DNA of 46,576 bases from Armatimonadaceae bacterium. Its GTDB lineage: Bacteria; Armatimonadota; Armatimonadia; Armatimonadales; Armatimonadaceae. The notes under the pieces are model-generated. The model was not told where the DNA came from. It was given only the letters and a program-made list of their open reading frames with translations, and made no database searches. Shown here one piece after another: positions 18,170-26,128 of the stretch (its first letter is position 1; each line of letters begins with the position of its first letter). The stretch is from the NCBI GenBank assembly GCA_030447685.1, contig JAUJOK010000028.1:2482-49057 (forward strand), read 5' to 3'. A program made the translations under genes and the position numbers.

Positions 18170-18637
18170 ATGCAGCATGTTCAGACGTTATTGACGCAGT
18201 TGATTCGGAGCGAGAGTACGGCGCTTGCCCAGGCGGCGCGGGAAACCGGCGATAGGATTACCTGGCAGCCCCTGGACAAAGGGCGCAGCGCGCTTAATCT
18301 TGTGGTGGAGTGCGGCTGGATCAACCGCCTGACCGCCGAGCTTCTGGAGACGGGGGAGCTTCCATTCTTTGAATTTTCTCAATTCGAGCAGCTTGTGGCG
18401 GAAAACGGTACCGCTGAAAAGGCGCTTGCCCTTCTGACCAAGGAGACGGAGCGGTGCGCGAAAGCCCTCGAAGCCTTCCCGACCGAGAAGCTGAATGACA
18501 CAGTGACACTGCCGTTCGGCGAGGGAATGGTAAAAACTATCGCGGAGGTGGTCGGCATGACGCACTGGAACATGGCCTATCACCACGGGCAGGTCAACTA
18601 CATTCAGACGCTGTACCAGGAGGCTCCCGAAGGATAA
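18170..18637 (+). CDS. DinB-like four-helix protein
   Basis: The ATG at 18170 is four bases past the peptidase stop; the peptidase's own end supplies AAGGAA as ribosome binding site. The 155 residues show the DinB four-helix pattern with HWNMAYHHGQVNYIQTLY near the end. Members usually bind a metal with three histidines: the last two are here, but the first-helix position reads VVECGWINRLT, with Cys/Glu in place of His. Metal binding may therefore differ. Known relatives act in thiol transfer (bacillithiol or mycothiol S-transferases), but this cannot be assumed here. Confidence 0.85.
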   Translation: MQHVQTLLTQLIRSESTALAQAARETGDRITWQPLDKGRSALNLVVECGWINRLTAELLETGELPFFEFSQFEQLVAENGTAEKALALLTKETERCAKALEAFPTEKLNDTVTLPFGEGMVKTIAEVVGMTHWNMAYHHGQVNYIQTLYQEAPEG

Positions 18638-18640
18638 GGT

Positions 18641-19813
18641 TCAGGAAGCTGCCTTTTCCCGGCGCGTCTGCCGGGCCGCCTCGTACACCTGGATTATCTG
18701 TCGGGCCATATCGGCGGGCGTGGGGCGGAGCGGGCTGGAAAGCGCCGCCGCCGCCATCGCCCGCCGTTTTTCGTCGTCGGCGAGGATCGAGGCCAGAACA
18801 TCGCGGAAGGCATCCACATTCGGCGGAACGACCACGGCGTCCACCCCGTCCCGCACAAATTCAGGAGCGCCGCCCCCGTTCACGACCACGCAGGGAAGAC
18901 CGAAGCTTTGCGCTTCGGAAAGCACCACACCCTGCGTATCCGTGGCGGAAGGGAACACGAATAGTGTCGCCGCCGCGTATATGGGCGCAAGCTGCGACCG
19001 CTTAAGAAAGCCGGTAAAGCGCACTCGCTCCTCGATGCCCGCCTGCCGAACACGCGCCTGACAGGCCCAAAGGTACGGCCCGCTGCCTACGAACAGAAGA
19101 ACCGGCGGCGCGGCGAAGCGGCTAACGTCGAGGCGGGTGAACGCCTCGATTAAAAGCTCCAGGTTCTTTTCGCGCGCCAGGCGTCCCACATACAGCAGCA
19201 CGGGTGTTTCCGGCGTCAAACCGTACAGGCGGCGGGCCTGTTCCACGGCGGCGGGCATAACGGCAGGCGGCTCCGGCACACCCGTCGGAACGACACGAAG
19301 CGTCGCGCGCACGCCCATCTCCTCCAGAACCCGTCCCGCCGCCCGCGAGGGGACGATAACCGCATCGCACACATTGTAATAATGCCGCAGCGCCGCGCAA
19401 AGGATAGCCTGCGTTGCCCGTTTCGGGAGAAGCGGAAAGTAGTGTGTGTATTCGTTGTACAGCGTATGGTAGGTGGAAACGAGCGGGACGCCGCAGCGCC
19501 GGGCATAGCGCAGGCCGTGCCACCCCAGGCCGAACGGCTGCTGCGTGTGAACGATGTCCAGTGCAGCCCGGCGCAGCGCGCCGGGCTGCTGACCCGGCAA
19601 AGGCGGTGGCACAAAGCGGATGGTGAACGGCGTGGGAACCGAGAACAGTCGCAGCACCGTCGGCTGCCCCTCATCGGCAAAATCAGGAAAGCGCGGGGCG
19701 ACGATGACCGGCGCGTGACCCAGCGCGGAAAGCTCCCCCGCCAGTGTCTTCACCGAGGTGGAAACGCCGTTGATGACGGGGTCGTAACTTTCGGTGAACA
19801 GGCCGACGCGCAT
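18641..19813 (-). CDS. Glycosyltransferase family 4, glycolipid/mannosyltransferase type
   Basis: 390 residues from ATG 19811-19813; a TTG one codon earlier is possible. The start MRVGLFTESYDPVINGVSTS is typical of GT4 enzymes of the PimB/diglucosyl-diacylglycerol synthase branch. VGRLAREKNLELLIEAF and the region around SATDTQGVVLSEAQSFGLP hold the donor site; TQGVVLSE corresponds to the E-x7-E motif, with Thr/Gln near the first position. It is probably at the inner face of the cytoplasmic membrane making glycolipid. It ends four bases from DinB (convergent) and follows DUF192 by 16 bases. Confidence 0.9.
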   Translation of the reverse strand: MRVGLFTESYDPVINGVSTSVKTLAGELSALGHAPVIVAPRFPDFADEGQPTVLRLFSVPTPFTIRFVPPPLPGQQPGALRRAALDIVHTQQPFGLGWHGLRYARRCGVPLVSTYHTLYNEYTHYFPLLPKRATQAILCAALRHYYNVCDAVIVPSRAAGRVLEEMGVRATLRVVPTGVPEPPAVMPAAVEQARRLYGLTPETPVLLYVGRLAREKNLELLIEAFTRLDVSRFAAPPVLLFVGSGPYLWACQARVRQAGIEERVRFTGFLKRSQLAPIYAAATLFVFPSATDTQGVVLSEAQSFGLPCVVVNGGGAPEFVRDGVDAVVVPPNVDAFRDVLASILADDEKRRAMAAAALSSPLRPTPADMARQIIQVYEAARQTRREKAAS

Positions 19814-19829
19814 CAAGCAAGTGAACCTT

Positions 19830-20174
19830 TCACGCGGACATATATTCCAATAGATCGCCGGGCGCTACCCAGGGCGCGAGCGTCCCCGCCCGCGCTTCCC
19901 AGGCCATCGCTGCGCCCCGGACGCTCGGCCCCACCTGGAACGGCTTTCTTGCCGCGACGACACGCAGGACACGTCCCTCCCTGTCGCAAAAGACAATGTC
20001 GAGCGGCTGCCGCACAAAGAACGTATGGACGGCGGCGCAGTGCGGCAGGCCCAGCGCCTCTCCCGGTGTCACAATTCGCCCCATCAGACCGATGAAGCTG
20101 GCCCACCCACCAGAAGCAATGCGCGCGTTTTCACTTAAAACCTGCCCGGAGGCGCGATTGATGAGGACGCACAC
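19830..20174 (-). CDS. DUF192 family protein
   Basis: 114 residues from a GTG at 20172-20174. DUF192 features are clear: SFIGLMGR near residue 27, CAAVHTFFVRQPLDIVFCDREG in the middle, and FQVGPSVRGAAMAWEARAGTL near the end. Many DUF192 proteins are exported, but this one has no signal peptide. Their function is unknown; some are annotated as putative cell-surface or stress-linked. It lies 13 bases after the HTH gene and 16 before the glycosyltransferase, so it is in the queA-led operon. Confidence 0.88.
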   Translation of the reverse strand: MCVLINRASGQVLSENARIASGGWASFIGLMGRIVTPGEALGLPHCAAVHTFFVRQPLDIVFCDREGRVLRVVAARKPFQVGPSVRGAAMAWEARAGTLAPWVAPGDLLEYMSA

Positions 20175-20187
20175 TCCAGCGGCTCGT

Positions 20188-21648
20188 TTACGCCGCGGCG
20201 TTTTCCGCGATCTCCTCAGTTAGTAAAACGCGGGAGGCTCCAGGGCCGCCCCGCTGGGACTGGTTTTCCAAAAAGGCCAGAACATCGGACAAGCGGAAGC
20301 GGCGCTGCTGGCCCACGGTGCGCTGGTGGGGCAGAACACCCCGATTCGTGTAGCGGCGCACGGTGGTCGGGCAGACTCCGAGGATGCGGGCCGTATCTTC
20401 CAGGCTCAGCGTCGGGTCCAGCAGGCGCTCGATAAGCTGGCCGCGTGACTCTTTGAAGCCGCGCCGGTAGTATTTCTGCGCCACCTCTTCCTGCGGCTCG
20501 CTCATGCCTACCAGAAGCTGAATGTGGCGCGGCAGGCGTCCCCACAGCACGGCAGCTTCGCCTTCGGAGAGAAGCGGCATGGAGGAGGCGGCGTCCTGCG
20601 GGGCGCGGCGGGCGCGGCGTGGGCGCGTGGGAGCGTCCACCACACGGGTCGGCTCTTCCTCGTCCACCAGCGGCGGCAGGTAATCCGGCGTCGTATCCGT
20701 GCTTTCTTCCCGGCCAGGAATCTCGTCCATATCTCCGGCGGCTTCCGGGATGGCCGCCTCCGGCGTGGCTGAAACGGTGTCCGTCGGCTCCGTTTCGACA
20801 GCAGCGGCGGCTGCTCGTTCGGGTAAAACCGGCGTCGGTTCGGGGTCGCGGAGAAACGGTATGTAGGTCGTCAGGTCCGGCATTTCCGGGGCCTGCCGGC
20901 TTATCGGAGGCTCGATTAGCGGCATCTCGAATTGCAGGCCGATGGCGGGGCAGCCAGCGACTCGGATACCGGCGGCTCCTCGTTTTCCGTCTCCGCCGTC
21001 ATTACGTCGCTGCCGCTGTCCGAAACCTGGTCCACGTTATCTATGATAGCTTCTGCGGGAACCGGCGCCGCTTCTTCTTCTTCCACAAACGGTGGTTCTT
21101 CTTCCACAAGCGGCGGTTCCACGACGGCGGCGGAACCATCTGTGGCGGTGGGTTCCGGCTCGGCGGGCGTCGGCAGCGGCGGCTCCGGTGCGGGGGGACG
21201 CAGCAGTTCCGGCGGCAGGATGCTTTCGTACCGGCGGAAACGTCCGGTATCGTGCGACAGCGACGGCGAAATATAGGGGAGGCTACCCGAGGCTTCGTAG
21301 GCGTTCGGGTCGTCGGTTCCATAAGCGGCGGCTCGGTTTCCTTCGCAGCCGGAGCCGTGTCCCTGGCCTGTGCTGCCTCCCCCTGCTGGACGGCAGCCGC
21401 TGCCTGCGGGTCGGGAACAGGCGCGGGGGCGCTTGGGGCGAGCGGGGCCACCGCTTCCGTTTTCGCGGCGGAGGGAGCAGTCGGCGCGGGCCTGATCGTG
21501 GTGGCTTTTTTGCCGTTTTCTCCGCTGGGTTCCGCGCGTACCGCTGCCGCTGCCGCTTCGCTCTCTTCACGGGGCGTGGCGGTTTTTTCGCGCGAAGCGC
21601 CTCTTCCTGCTGCTCGATATACCGATAAAAATCGTCCAGACTCCGCAA
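20188..21648 (-). pseudogene. HTH (MerR/excisionase-like) protein with long disordered N-terminus, three frameshifts
   Basis: A TTG start (21646-21648) has GGAGG seven bases upstream. Read across frames the product is about 487 residues: a helical start (RSLDDFYRYIEQQEEALR), about 250 residues of Ala/Pro/Glu-rich low complexity, a middle segment (GRLPRHIQLLVGMSEPQEEV), and a C-terminal MerR/excisionase helix-turn-helix (SLEDTARILGVCPTTVRRYT, then NRGVLPHQRT...RRFRLSDVLAFLE). It probably binds DNA. Three missing bases explain the breaks, at an A-run (21583-21588) and two C-runs (about 21315 and 20944); refilling each restores one continuous frame. Likely assembly error, since both ends are well conserved. 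Confidence 0.7.
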
Positions 21649-21682
21649 TCGCTTGCCTCCTATTGGTTTGCTGCCGCACTCG

Positions 21683-22761
21683 TTAATGAATATACATCGC
21701 GTCGCCGAAGCTCAAAAACGGTATCCTTCGGCCAGCGCCGCCCCATACGCTTGGCGCAGACGCTCCCGTCCGGCGGCAGGATGGCTCGCCCGGCCCGGCG
21801 TCCACGCGGCAAAAGCCGCCACCAGCAAAAGCAGCGTCGAGCGCGGCTGATGAAAATTGGTTATCAAAGCGTCCACCGCGCGGAACGCATGGCCGGGATG
21901 GCTGCCCTCTGCGGGGCGCACGAAAAGCCGCGTTTCACCGCTCATCGCCTTCACCCTTTCCGGCTCCGCCGCCTCCAGCGCCGCCGTTTCCAGCGCGCGC
22001 AGCGTGGTCGTGCCCACGGCGACAACCCGGCCCCGGCAGGCGTTTACGGCCTGCGCCGTCTCTTCCGGCACGGAAAACGCTTCCGCATGCATCTGGTGCG
22101 CCGCCACATCCTCGGTGCGAATGGGCCGAAACGTCCCCAGTCCCACATCGAGCCGCACGGACGCGGTAACAATGCCCCGTTCCCGCAGGCGTTCCAATAG
22201 TTCCGATGTAAAGTGCAGCCCCGCCGTGGGCGCGGCGGCGGAGCCGGGCGTCTTCGCATACACCGTCTGGTAACGCTCCCGGTCCGCCAGCGGCGCGGTG
22301 ATATACGGCGGCAGCGGCACCCGCCCGCGCGCACTCAGCACCTCGTCGATCTCTCCTGTTCGGCGCGGAAGCGCAGGACACGTCCTCCCGCCTCCGTGCG
22401 GGCGACGACCTCGGCGTTCAGCCCGGCCTCGTCGAAAAAAGCCGGTCACCTTCACGTAGTTTGCGCCCCGGTCGAACCAGCGCCTCCCAGGTATCCGCCC
22501 CGTGCTCCGGCGCAGGCCGCAGCAGCAGCGCCTCGGCGCTTCCGCCCCCGGCCCGCGTTCCCTGCAAACGGACTGCGGTGACCCGTGTTTCGTTCACCAC
22601 CAGAAGGTCATCCGGCGAAAGCAGTTCGGGCAGGTCCCGAAAAATGTGGTGGGTCAGACTGCCGTCACTGCGGCGCAATGCCAGAAGGCGCGCGGCGTCG
22701 CGCGGCATCACCGGTGTCTGCGCGATACGCTCCGGGGAAGCTCATAGTCATAATCCGCCAG
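21683..22761 (-). pseudogene. queA: S-adenosylmethionine:tRNA ribosyltransferase-isomerase (queuosine synthesis), four frameshifts
   Basis: QueA transfers and isomerises the ribosyl part of S-adenosylmethionine onto preQ1-modified tRNA, the penultimate queuosine step. Recognised in order: DYDYELP; ERIAQTPVMPRDAARLL; HHIFRDLPELLSPDDLLVVN; RLFFDEAGL; RVPLPPYI; TAGLHFTSELLERL; VGTTTLRALE; ITNFHQPRSTLLLLVAAFA; and a rebuilt end YRFLSFGDAMYIH. Four single-base losses (at about 22734, 22435, 22355 and 21714), all in runs of C, T, G or T on the coding strand, break it. No ATG precedes DYDYELP; CTG 22759-22761 is my best guess for the start. It follows DUF2905 closely. Confidence 0.85.
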
Positions 22762-22790
22762 GCGCGGGCCGATCTCCGGCGTCCCTTCTT

Positions 22791-23030
22791 CTATCGCCGC
22801 CACCACCGCGCCACCAGGTTCAGCACAACCGTCAGCACGAGCGACAGGACGAGCATGGAAACGATGGGGAAATAGACGCGCACATTGCCGCGCCCGAAGC
22901 TGATGTCGCCGGGCAGCCCCTTGCCGCCCGTGTAGCGTCCGACCAGAAGCAAAACCACGCCGACCAGGGCAAGCCCCACGCCGACGCCGATCAGCGTCCG
23001 GCCCAAACTGCCCATCCCTCCGCCTTCCAT
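22791..23030 (-). CDS. DUF2905 small membrane protein
   Basis: The ATG at 23028-23030 has AGGAAGG five bases upstream and sits about 42 bases after the predicted transcription start, so longer readings of this frame are excluded. The 79 residues contain two hydrophobic helices (TLIGVGVGLALVGVVLLLVG and FPIVSMLVLSLVLTVVLNLV) separated by the DUF2905 signature LPGDISFGRGNVRVYFPI. Function unknown; the family is often near ruvB/queA in other bacteria, and it directly precedes queA here. Confidence 0.9.
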   Translation of the reverse strand: MEGGGMGSLGRTLIGVGVGLALVGVVLLLVGRYTGGKGLPGDISFGRGNVRVYFPIVSMLVLSLVLTVVLNLVARWWRR

Positions 23031-23078
23031 GTACGCCTTCCTGTCCAAGTACCGACGCAAAACCCACACCTTTCGGGG

Positions 23079-23107
23079 ATTGTAACTCAGGCGGGGCGGA
23101 GTGTCAA
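23079..23107 (-). promoter_or_regulatory. Promoter of the DUF2905-queA operon
   Basis: On the minus strand TTGACA (23102-23107) and TACAAT (23079-23084) with exactly 17 bases between. Predicted transcription start near 23072. Confidence 0.85.
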
Positions 23108-23121
23108 GCAGAGTGGAGTAG

Positions 23122-23200
23122 AAACGCCAAGACACAAAGAACGCCAAGTTCAGAAAGAGAGTTCATAATATTCTCTTCCGATCTTGGCGTCCTGGCGTTT
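23122..23200. repeat. Inverted repeat with CGCCAAG units, possible terminator of ndk
   Basis: Left arm AAACGCCAAG...AACGCCAAG and right arm CTTGGCGTCCTGGCGTTT, with an inner dyad AAGAGA/TCTCTT around TTCATAATA. It fills the gap between the ndk stop and the DUF2905 promoter. Such CGCCAAG-rich palindromes recur between genes in many bacteria. Confidence 0.65.
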
Positions 23201-23207
23201 ACATCTC

Positions 23208-23624
23208 TTACGGAAGCAGTTCGCCGGGCTGGAACCAGAGGGCGATCTCGGTTTCCGCCGTTTCGGGAGCGTCGGAACCATGCACCAGGTTTTCACCGAT
23301 CTCGACGGCGTAGTCCCCACGGATCGAACCGGGCGCGGCCTCCAGCGGGTTCGTCGCGCCGATCATTTGGCGTGCTGCGCGCACCGCCTGCGTTCCTTCC
23401 CACACCATCGCGACCACCGGGCCGGAAGTAATGAACTCGACCAGACTGCCGAAAAACGGCTTTTCGCGGTGAACACCGTAGTGGTTTTCCGCGATCTCGC
23501 GCGAAGGGACAAACATCTTGAGGCCGATGAGGCGCAGACCGCGATTTTCAAAGCGGCGGATAATCTCACCCGTCAGGCGGCGCTGAACGCCGTCGGGCTT
23601 CACCATGATATAGGTTCGTTCCAT
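23208..23624 (-). CDS. ndk: Nucleoside diphosphate kinase
   Basis: 138 residues, the normal length. NDK moves the gamma phosphate of ATP to other nucleoside diphosphates through a phospho-histidine. The active site NLVHGSD with His115 is present, as are the start [29 protein letters not shown] and the conserved [15 protein letters not shown]. It is monocistronic, with its own consensus promoter 40-70 bases upstream and an inverted repeat after the stop. Confidence 0.97.
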   Translation of the reverse strand: MERTYIMVKPDGVQRRLTGEIIRRFENRGLRLIGLKMFVPSREIAENHYGVHREKPFFGSLVEFITSGPVVAMVWEGTQAVRAARQMIGATNPLEAAPGSIRGDYAVEIGENLVHGSDAPETAETEIALWFQPGELLP

Positions 23625-23662
23625 GAGGTTCTCAATTCTTGATGTTAGGTTTGAACGGCGTT

Positions 23663-23692
23663 ATTGTAGCAGGCGCGGCAAAAAGGTGTCAA
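23663..23692 (-). promoter_or_regulatory. Promoter of ndk
   Basis: On the minus strand TTGACA (23687-23692), 18 bases, TACAAT (23663-23668). Predicted transcription start near 23656, leaving a leader of about 32 bases. Confidence 0.85.
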
Positions 23693-23736
23693 TTTCGTGG
23701 GAGAGGAGCAATACGTTCGGCTGTTGCTGAATACGG

Positions 23737-24231
23737 TCAGCTTTTGAGAAAGACGTCGTACAGGTAGAGTTTTGTTACCGGATCATACGAGACCTCTCGC
23801 CTGGCTCCGCCGTAAGTGAAGGTAATTTGATGCGGCTTCCGGTCAATATTCCCACTCGTCAGTTCTTCTTTATCTGGCAAGTTCATCCTCCATACGATGT
23901 CAAGCCATTCTTTTTCCGAGCGAGTGGGAGGTAGCCTGAAGTAGACCCTGCCGTCTCCCGCCCACTCGCCATATTCCACCTTGACAACCTGCGCTTCGGC
24001 AGGCATAGCCATGAGCGACCTTGCCTGATGGTCAATAGGGATGATCTTATCTTGGAAGACCAGAAACAAGATTGCTATCAGACTCACGATGAGGGGAATC
24101 CCACCAAGCAACTGAAGCGGGCGAGATTTCCTTACCCAGCCGACTATCAGAACAGACAGGCATCCGGCGCAGAATAGCCCCCAGGCTACAGTAAATGCCA
24201 GCAAAACCATAATGCCAATGCCGGGAGCCAT
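23737..24231 (-). CDS. Membrane-anchored hypothetical protein
   Basis: 164 residues from ATG 24229-24231, with AAGGG upstream. Two hydrophobic helices lie at the N-terminus (VLLAFTVAWGLFCAGCLSVL and LQLLGGIPLIVSLIAILFLV), followed by a soluble domain of about 95 residues (VKVEYGEWAGDGRVYFRLPP, ITFTYGGARREVSYDP) that is probably outside the cell membrane and beta-rich. Family not recognised. It stands alone between ndk and the toxin gene. Confidence 0.75.
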   Translation of the reverse strand: MAPGIGIMVLLAFTVAWGLFCAGCLSVLIVGWVRKSRPLQLLGGIPLIVSLIAILFLVFQDKIIPIDHQARSLMAMPAEAQVVKVEYGEWAGDGRVYFRLPPTRSEKEWLDIVWRMNLPDKEELTSGNIDRKPHQITFTYGGARREVSYDPVTKLYLYDVFLKS

Positions 24232-24318
24232 AATCAGCCCTTAAGCCATTCCTTATTAAAGAAGCGATGACCGCTTCGGCGCTCAAGTTCTCGCGCAGCG
24301 AGGCGCAGACGGTGAAGG

Positions 24319-24669
24319 TCAATCTCCGATAATCTCGTACAGCCCTTCGATAACGGAGGCTAACTCTTCCGGGGAAGTTTCCCCAAGCTTCGTATCCAGA
24401 CGCAGTATGGACAGCGTCCTAATCTGGCTGATTTTCACCCAGGATTGCTTGGGCAGGCTGGTGCCGGTTAACTCCAGCGTCAGAGGGAAACCGGCCCTTG
24501 GCTCCTGGCTTGTCAGGGCAACCGCTATCACGGTGCCGGAGCGTTCATTGAATATATCCTGGCTTAAAACCAGCACCGGGCGACGCCCGGATTGTTCGTA
24601 TCCTTGCGTCGGGTCGAGGTCAGCCCAATAGATTTCGCCGCGCCGTATCTTCTTCAATAGGTCGGCCAC
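24319..24669 (-). CDS. MazF/PemK-type endoribonuclease toxin
   Basis: 116 residues from GTG 24667-24669, which has GGAGG seven bases upstream; the longer reading has no such site. MazF fold markers: RRGEIYWADLDPTQGYEQSG, RRPVLVLSQDIFN, TVIAVALTS, KQSWVKISQIRTLS and LGETSPEELASVIEGL. Relatives cut mRNA at short sequences and stop translation. The start overlaps the antitoxin's end by 16 bases, so it is translated only together with the antitoxin. Cut specificity is unknown. Confidence 0.92.
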   Translation of the reverse strand: MADLLKKIRRGEIYWADLDPTQGYEQSGRRPVLVLSQDIFNERSGTVIAVALTSQEPRAGFPLTLELTGTSLPKQSWVKISQIRTLSILRLDTKLGETSPEELASVIEGLYEIIGD

Positions 24670-24896
24670 TCTGCTGCCTCCGCCGCCAATCCTTCGTCCG
24701 CAAGGGATTGTTCCTCGGCGATATTCAGCTTGGCACACTCTTCGGCAAGACGCCTTTTTTCCAGACGTGCGATCTTTTCCTCAACGGCGACTTGAACGGC
24801 CTGGCTGCGGCTGGCGAAAATGTGGGACTTGACCAGATGGTCCACTTTATGAACCAGGTTCTCGTCAATAGAAATGGTGACTTTTGCAACGCTCAT
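24654..24896 (-). CDS. Ribbon-helix-helix antitoxin
   Basis: 80 residues from ATG 24894-24896. The N-terminal SVAKVTISIDENLVHKVDHL is a ribbon-helix-helix DNA-binding segment (CopG/MazE/ParD type), SRSQAVQVAVEEKIARLEKR continues it, and the acidic tail (AEEQSLADEGLAAEAAEWPTY) is the usual toxin-wrapping part. It should bind its own promoter and neutralise the toxin. There is no ribosome binding site; the predicted transcript starts on the A of this ATG, so it is likely leaderless. The toxin gene overlaps its end. Confidence 0.88.
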   Translation of the reverse strand: MSVAKVTISIDENLVHKVDHLVKSHIFASRSQAVQVAVEEKIARLEKRRLAEECAKLNIAEEQSLADEGLAAEAAEWPTY

Positions 24897-24902
24897 GAAA
24901 AA

Positions 24903-24931
24903 GTAGTACCACAGGTCATACCCAAAGTCAA
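24903..24931 (-). promoter_or_regulatory. Toxin-antitoxin promoter giving a leaderless mRNA
   Basis: On the minus strand TTGACT (24926-24931), 17 bases, TACTAC (24903-24908). Six bases separate the -10 from the antitoxin ATG, so transcription is predicted to start at about 24896. The -35 overlaps the TGA stop of the ROK gene. Confidence 0.6.
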
Positions 24932-25878
24932 GGAAGGTGCTCTTCGTCGCGAGTGAGCCAGGCGCAGATGGCGGCGAGGTCCTGCGCCCGATCACCCAGT
25001 TCGGCGGGGACGATGCTCAGGTGCTCGGAAATGCCGTGCCAGGTGCTCTTGTTGACCACTGCGCGAATCGTCGGAAGAAGCAGATCGGCGGCGTGGACGG
25101 CGAGCGTGCCGAGCACAATCCGCTCCACATTCGTAATCATGCAGAGCGTGGCGAGGCCCCGCCCCAGCATCTGCGCTGCCTGCGCGAGCGCCGCCGCTGC
25201 CGCTTCGTCGCCGCCGCGCGCCGCCACTACCACGGCCTGCCCAGTCGGCTCGCCTTGAAACCCCTTTTCCACGGCGATGCGCGTCACCGACGGCCCGGAG
25301 GCATACGCTTCCAGACAGCCGCGCAGGCCGCAGGGGCAGGGACGTCCCCCCGGCTCCACCGCGATATGCCCGATCTCCCCGGCCAGCGCGCTCCGGCCCC
25401 GGTGCAGCCGCCCGCCCAATATCAGCCCCGCGCCGATTCCCGTGCCCACCGTCAAAAAGGCCATGTCGGTCGTGCCGCGCCCCGCGCCGAAACGATGCTC
25501 GGCGAGCGCGGTGGCGTTGGCATCGTTTTCCACGGCGATGGGCAAACCACCCAGCGCGTCGCTGAGAAGATCGGCAAGCGGAACGCCGTCATTGCCCCAG
25601 CCCGGCAGATTCGGGGCCTCGTAGACATGACCGGTGCGCCCGTCCGTGGGAGCGCCTGCCGAGACGCCGACGCCGGAAACGGGGCCGGGGCCTTCCCGAA
25701 GCGCCCGCTGCGCCAGTTCAATCAGGAACGGGACGATCTCGCCGGGGCCGCCCTGCGCCGGTGTGGGCGCGGAGACGCGATGCCTGATTTCGCCGCCCGC
25801 CGTGGCGATCAGGGCCGCTGATTTCGTGCCCCCCAGATCGATTCCCAGAAGCAGCCGGTTGTCCGCTATTTTCGCCAT
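24928..25878 (-). CDS. ROK family sugar kinase (glucokinase-like)
   Basis: 316 residues from ATG 25876-25878. ROK kinases phosphorylate glucose or other hexoses with ATP in the cytoplasm. Seen: ATP-phosphate loop LLLGIDLGGTKSAALIA; substrate region ENDANATALAEHRFGAGRG (Asn-Asp pair); VGTGIGAGLILGGRL; GEIGHIAVEPGGRPCPCG with the zinc-binding CPCGLRGCLEAYAS. No N-terminal helix-turn-helix is present, so it is an enzyme rather than a ROK repressor. Sugar specificity is not certain; glucose fits the nearby glycogen phosphorylase only loosely. Its stop overlaps the -35 box of the toxin-antitoxin promoter. Confidence 0.92.
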   Translation of the reverse strand: MAKIADNRLLLGIDLGGTKSAALIATAGGEIRHRVSAPTPAQGGPGEIVPFLIELAQRALREGPGPVSGVGVSAGAPTDGRTGHVYEAPNLPGWGNDGVPLADLLSDALGGLPIAVENDANATALAEHRFGAGRGTTDMAFLTVGTGIGAGLILGGRLHRGRSALAGEIGHIAVEPGGRPCPCGLRGCLEAYASGPSVTRIAVEKGFQGEPTGQAVVVAARGGDEAAAAALAQAAQMLGRGLATLCMITNVERIVLGTLAVHAADLLLPTIRAVVNKSTWHGISEHLSIVPAELGDRAQDLAAICAWLTRDEEHLP

Positions 25879-25922
25879 GATGCCTGATTCGCCGAACCGG
25901 CGGCACGATTCCTCTGCGCGCT

Positions 25923-25951
25923 TTGACAGTAGAGGGACCCCGTGGTATAGT
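25923..25951 (+). promoter_or_regulatory. Upstream promoter (P1) of the SurA-like/MazG operon
   Basis: TTGACA (25923-25928), 17 bases, TATAGT (25946-25951), in the divergent gap between the ROK kinase and the SurA-like gene. The predicted start near 25958 gives a leader of about 170 bases. Confidence 0.75.
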
Positions 25952-25994
25952 TCCTCCGGCGCGGCAGGCCCGGTTCTTTCACTCCCGGAGGAAC
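25950..25994 (+). repeat. Inverted repeat at the P1 start point
   Basis: GTTCCTCCGG (25950-25959) and CCGGAGGAAC (25985-25994) are perfect reverse complements 25 bases apart. The left arm covers the end of the P1 -10 box and the start point. It could be an operator pair or a hairpin in the leader. Confidence 0.55.
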
Positions 25995-26042
25995 CTTTCC
26001 GCTGGTTTATGTCCCGCCGGGTAAGCGTTTGAAACGGGAATT

Positions 26043-26071
26043 TTGACACCCCCACCCTTCGTACAGATAAA
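26043..26071 (+). promoter_or_regulatory. Downstream promoter (P2) of the SurA-like/MazG operon
   Basis: TTGACA (26043-26048), 17 bases, GATAAA (26066-26071). Predicted start near 26078, about 50 bases before the TTG start codon. An 11-base palindrome, CGTTTGAAACG, lies at 26026-26036 just upstream. Confidence 0.6.
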
Positions 26072-26128
26072 CAGCAGCGCCGGCCTAAAACAGTTGCAGG
26101 GCGCGCCTTTCACTCAGGAGACCTCAAG

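Noticed and set aside
24738..24995. Longer N-termini for the toxin and antitoxin
   Set aside because: The extensions overlap the promoter or lie without ribosome binding sites; the shorter starts match family length.
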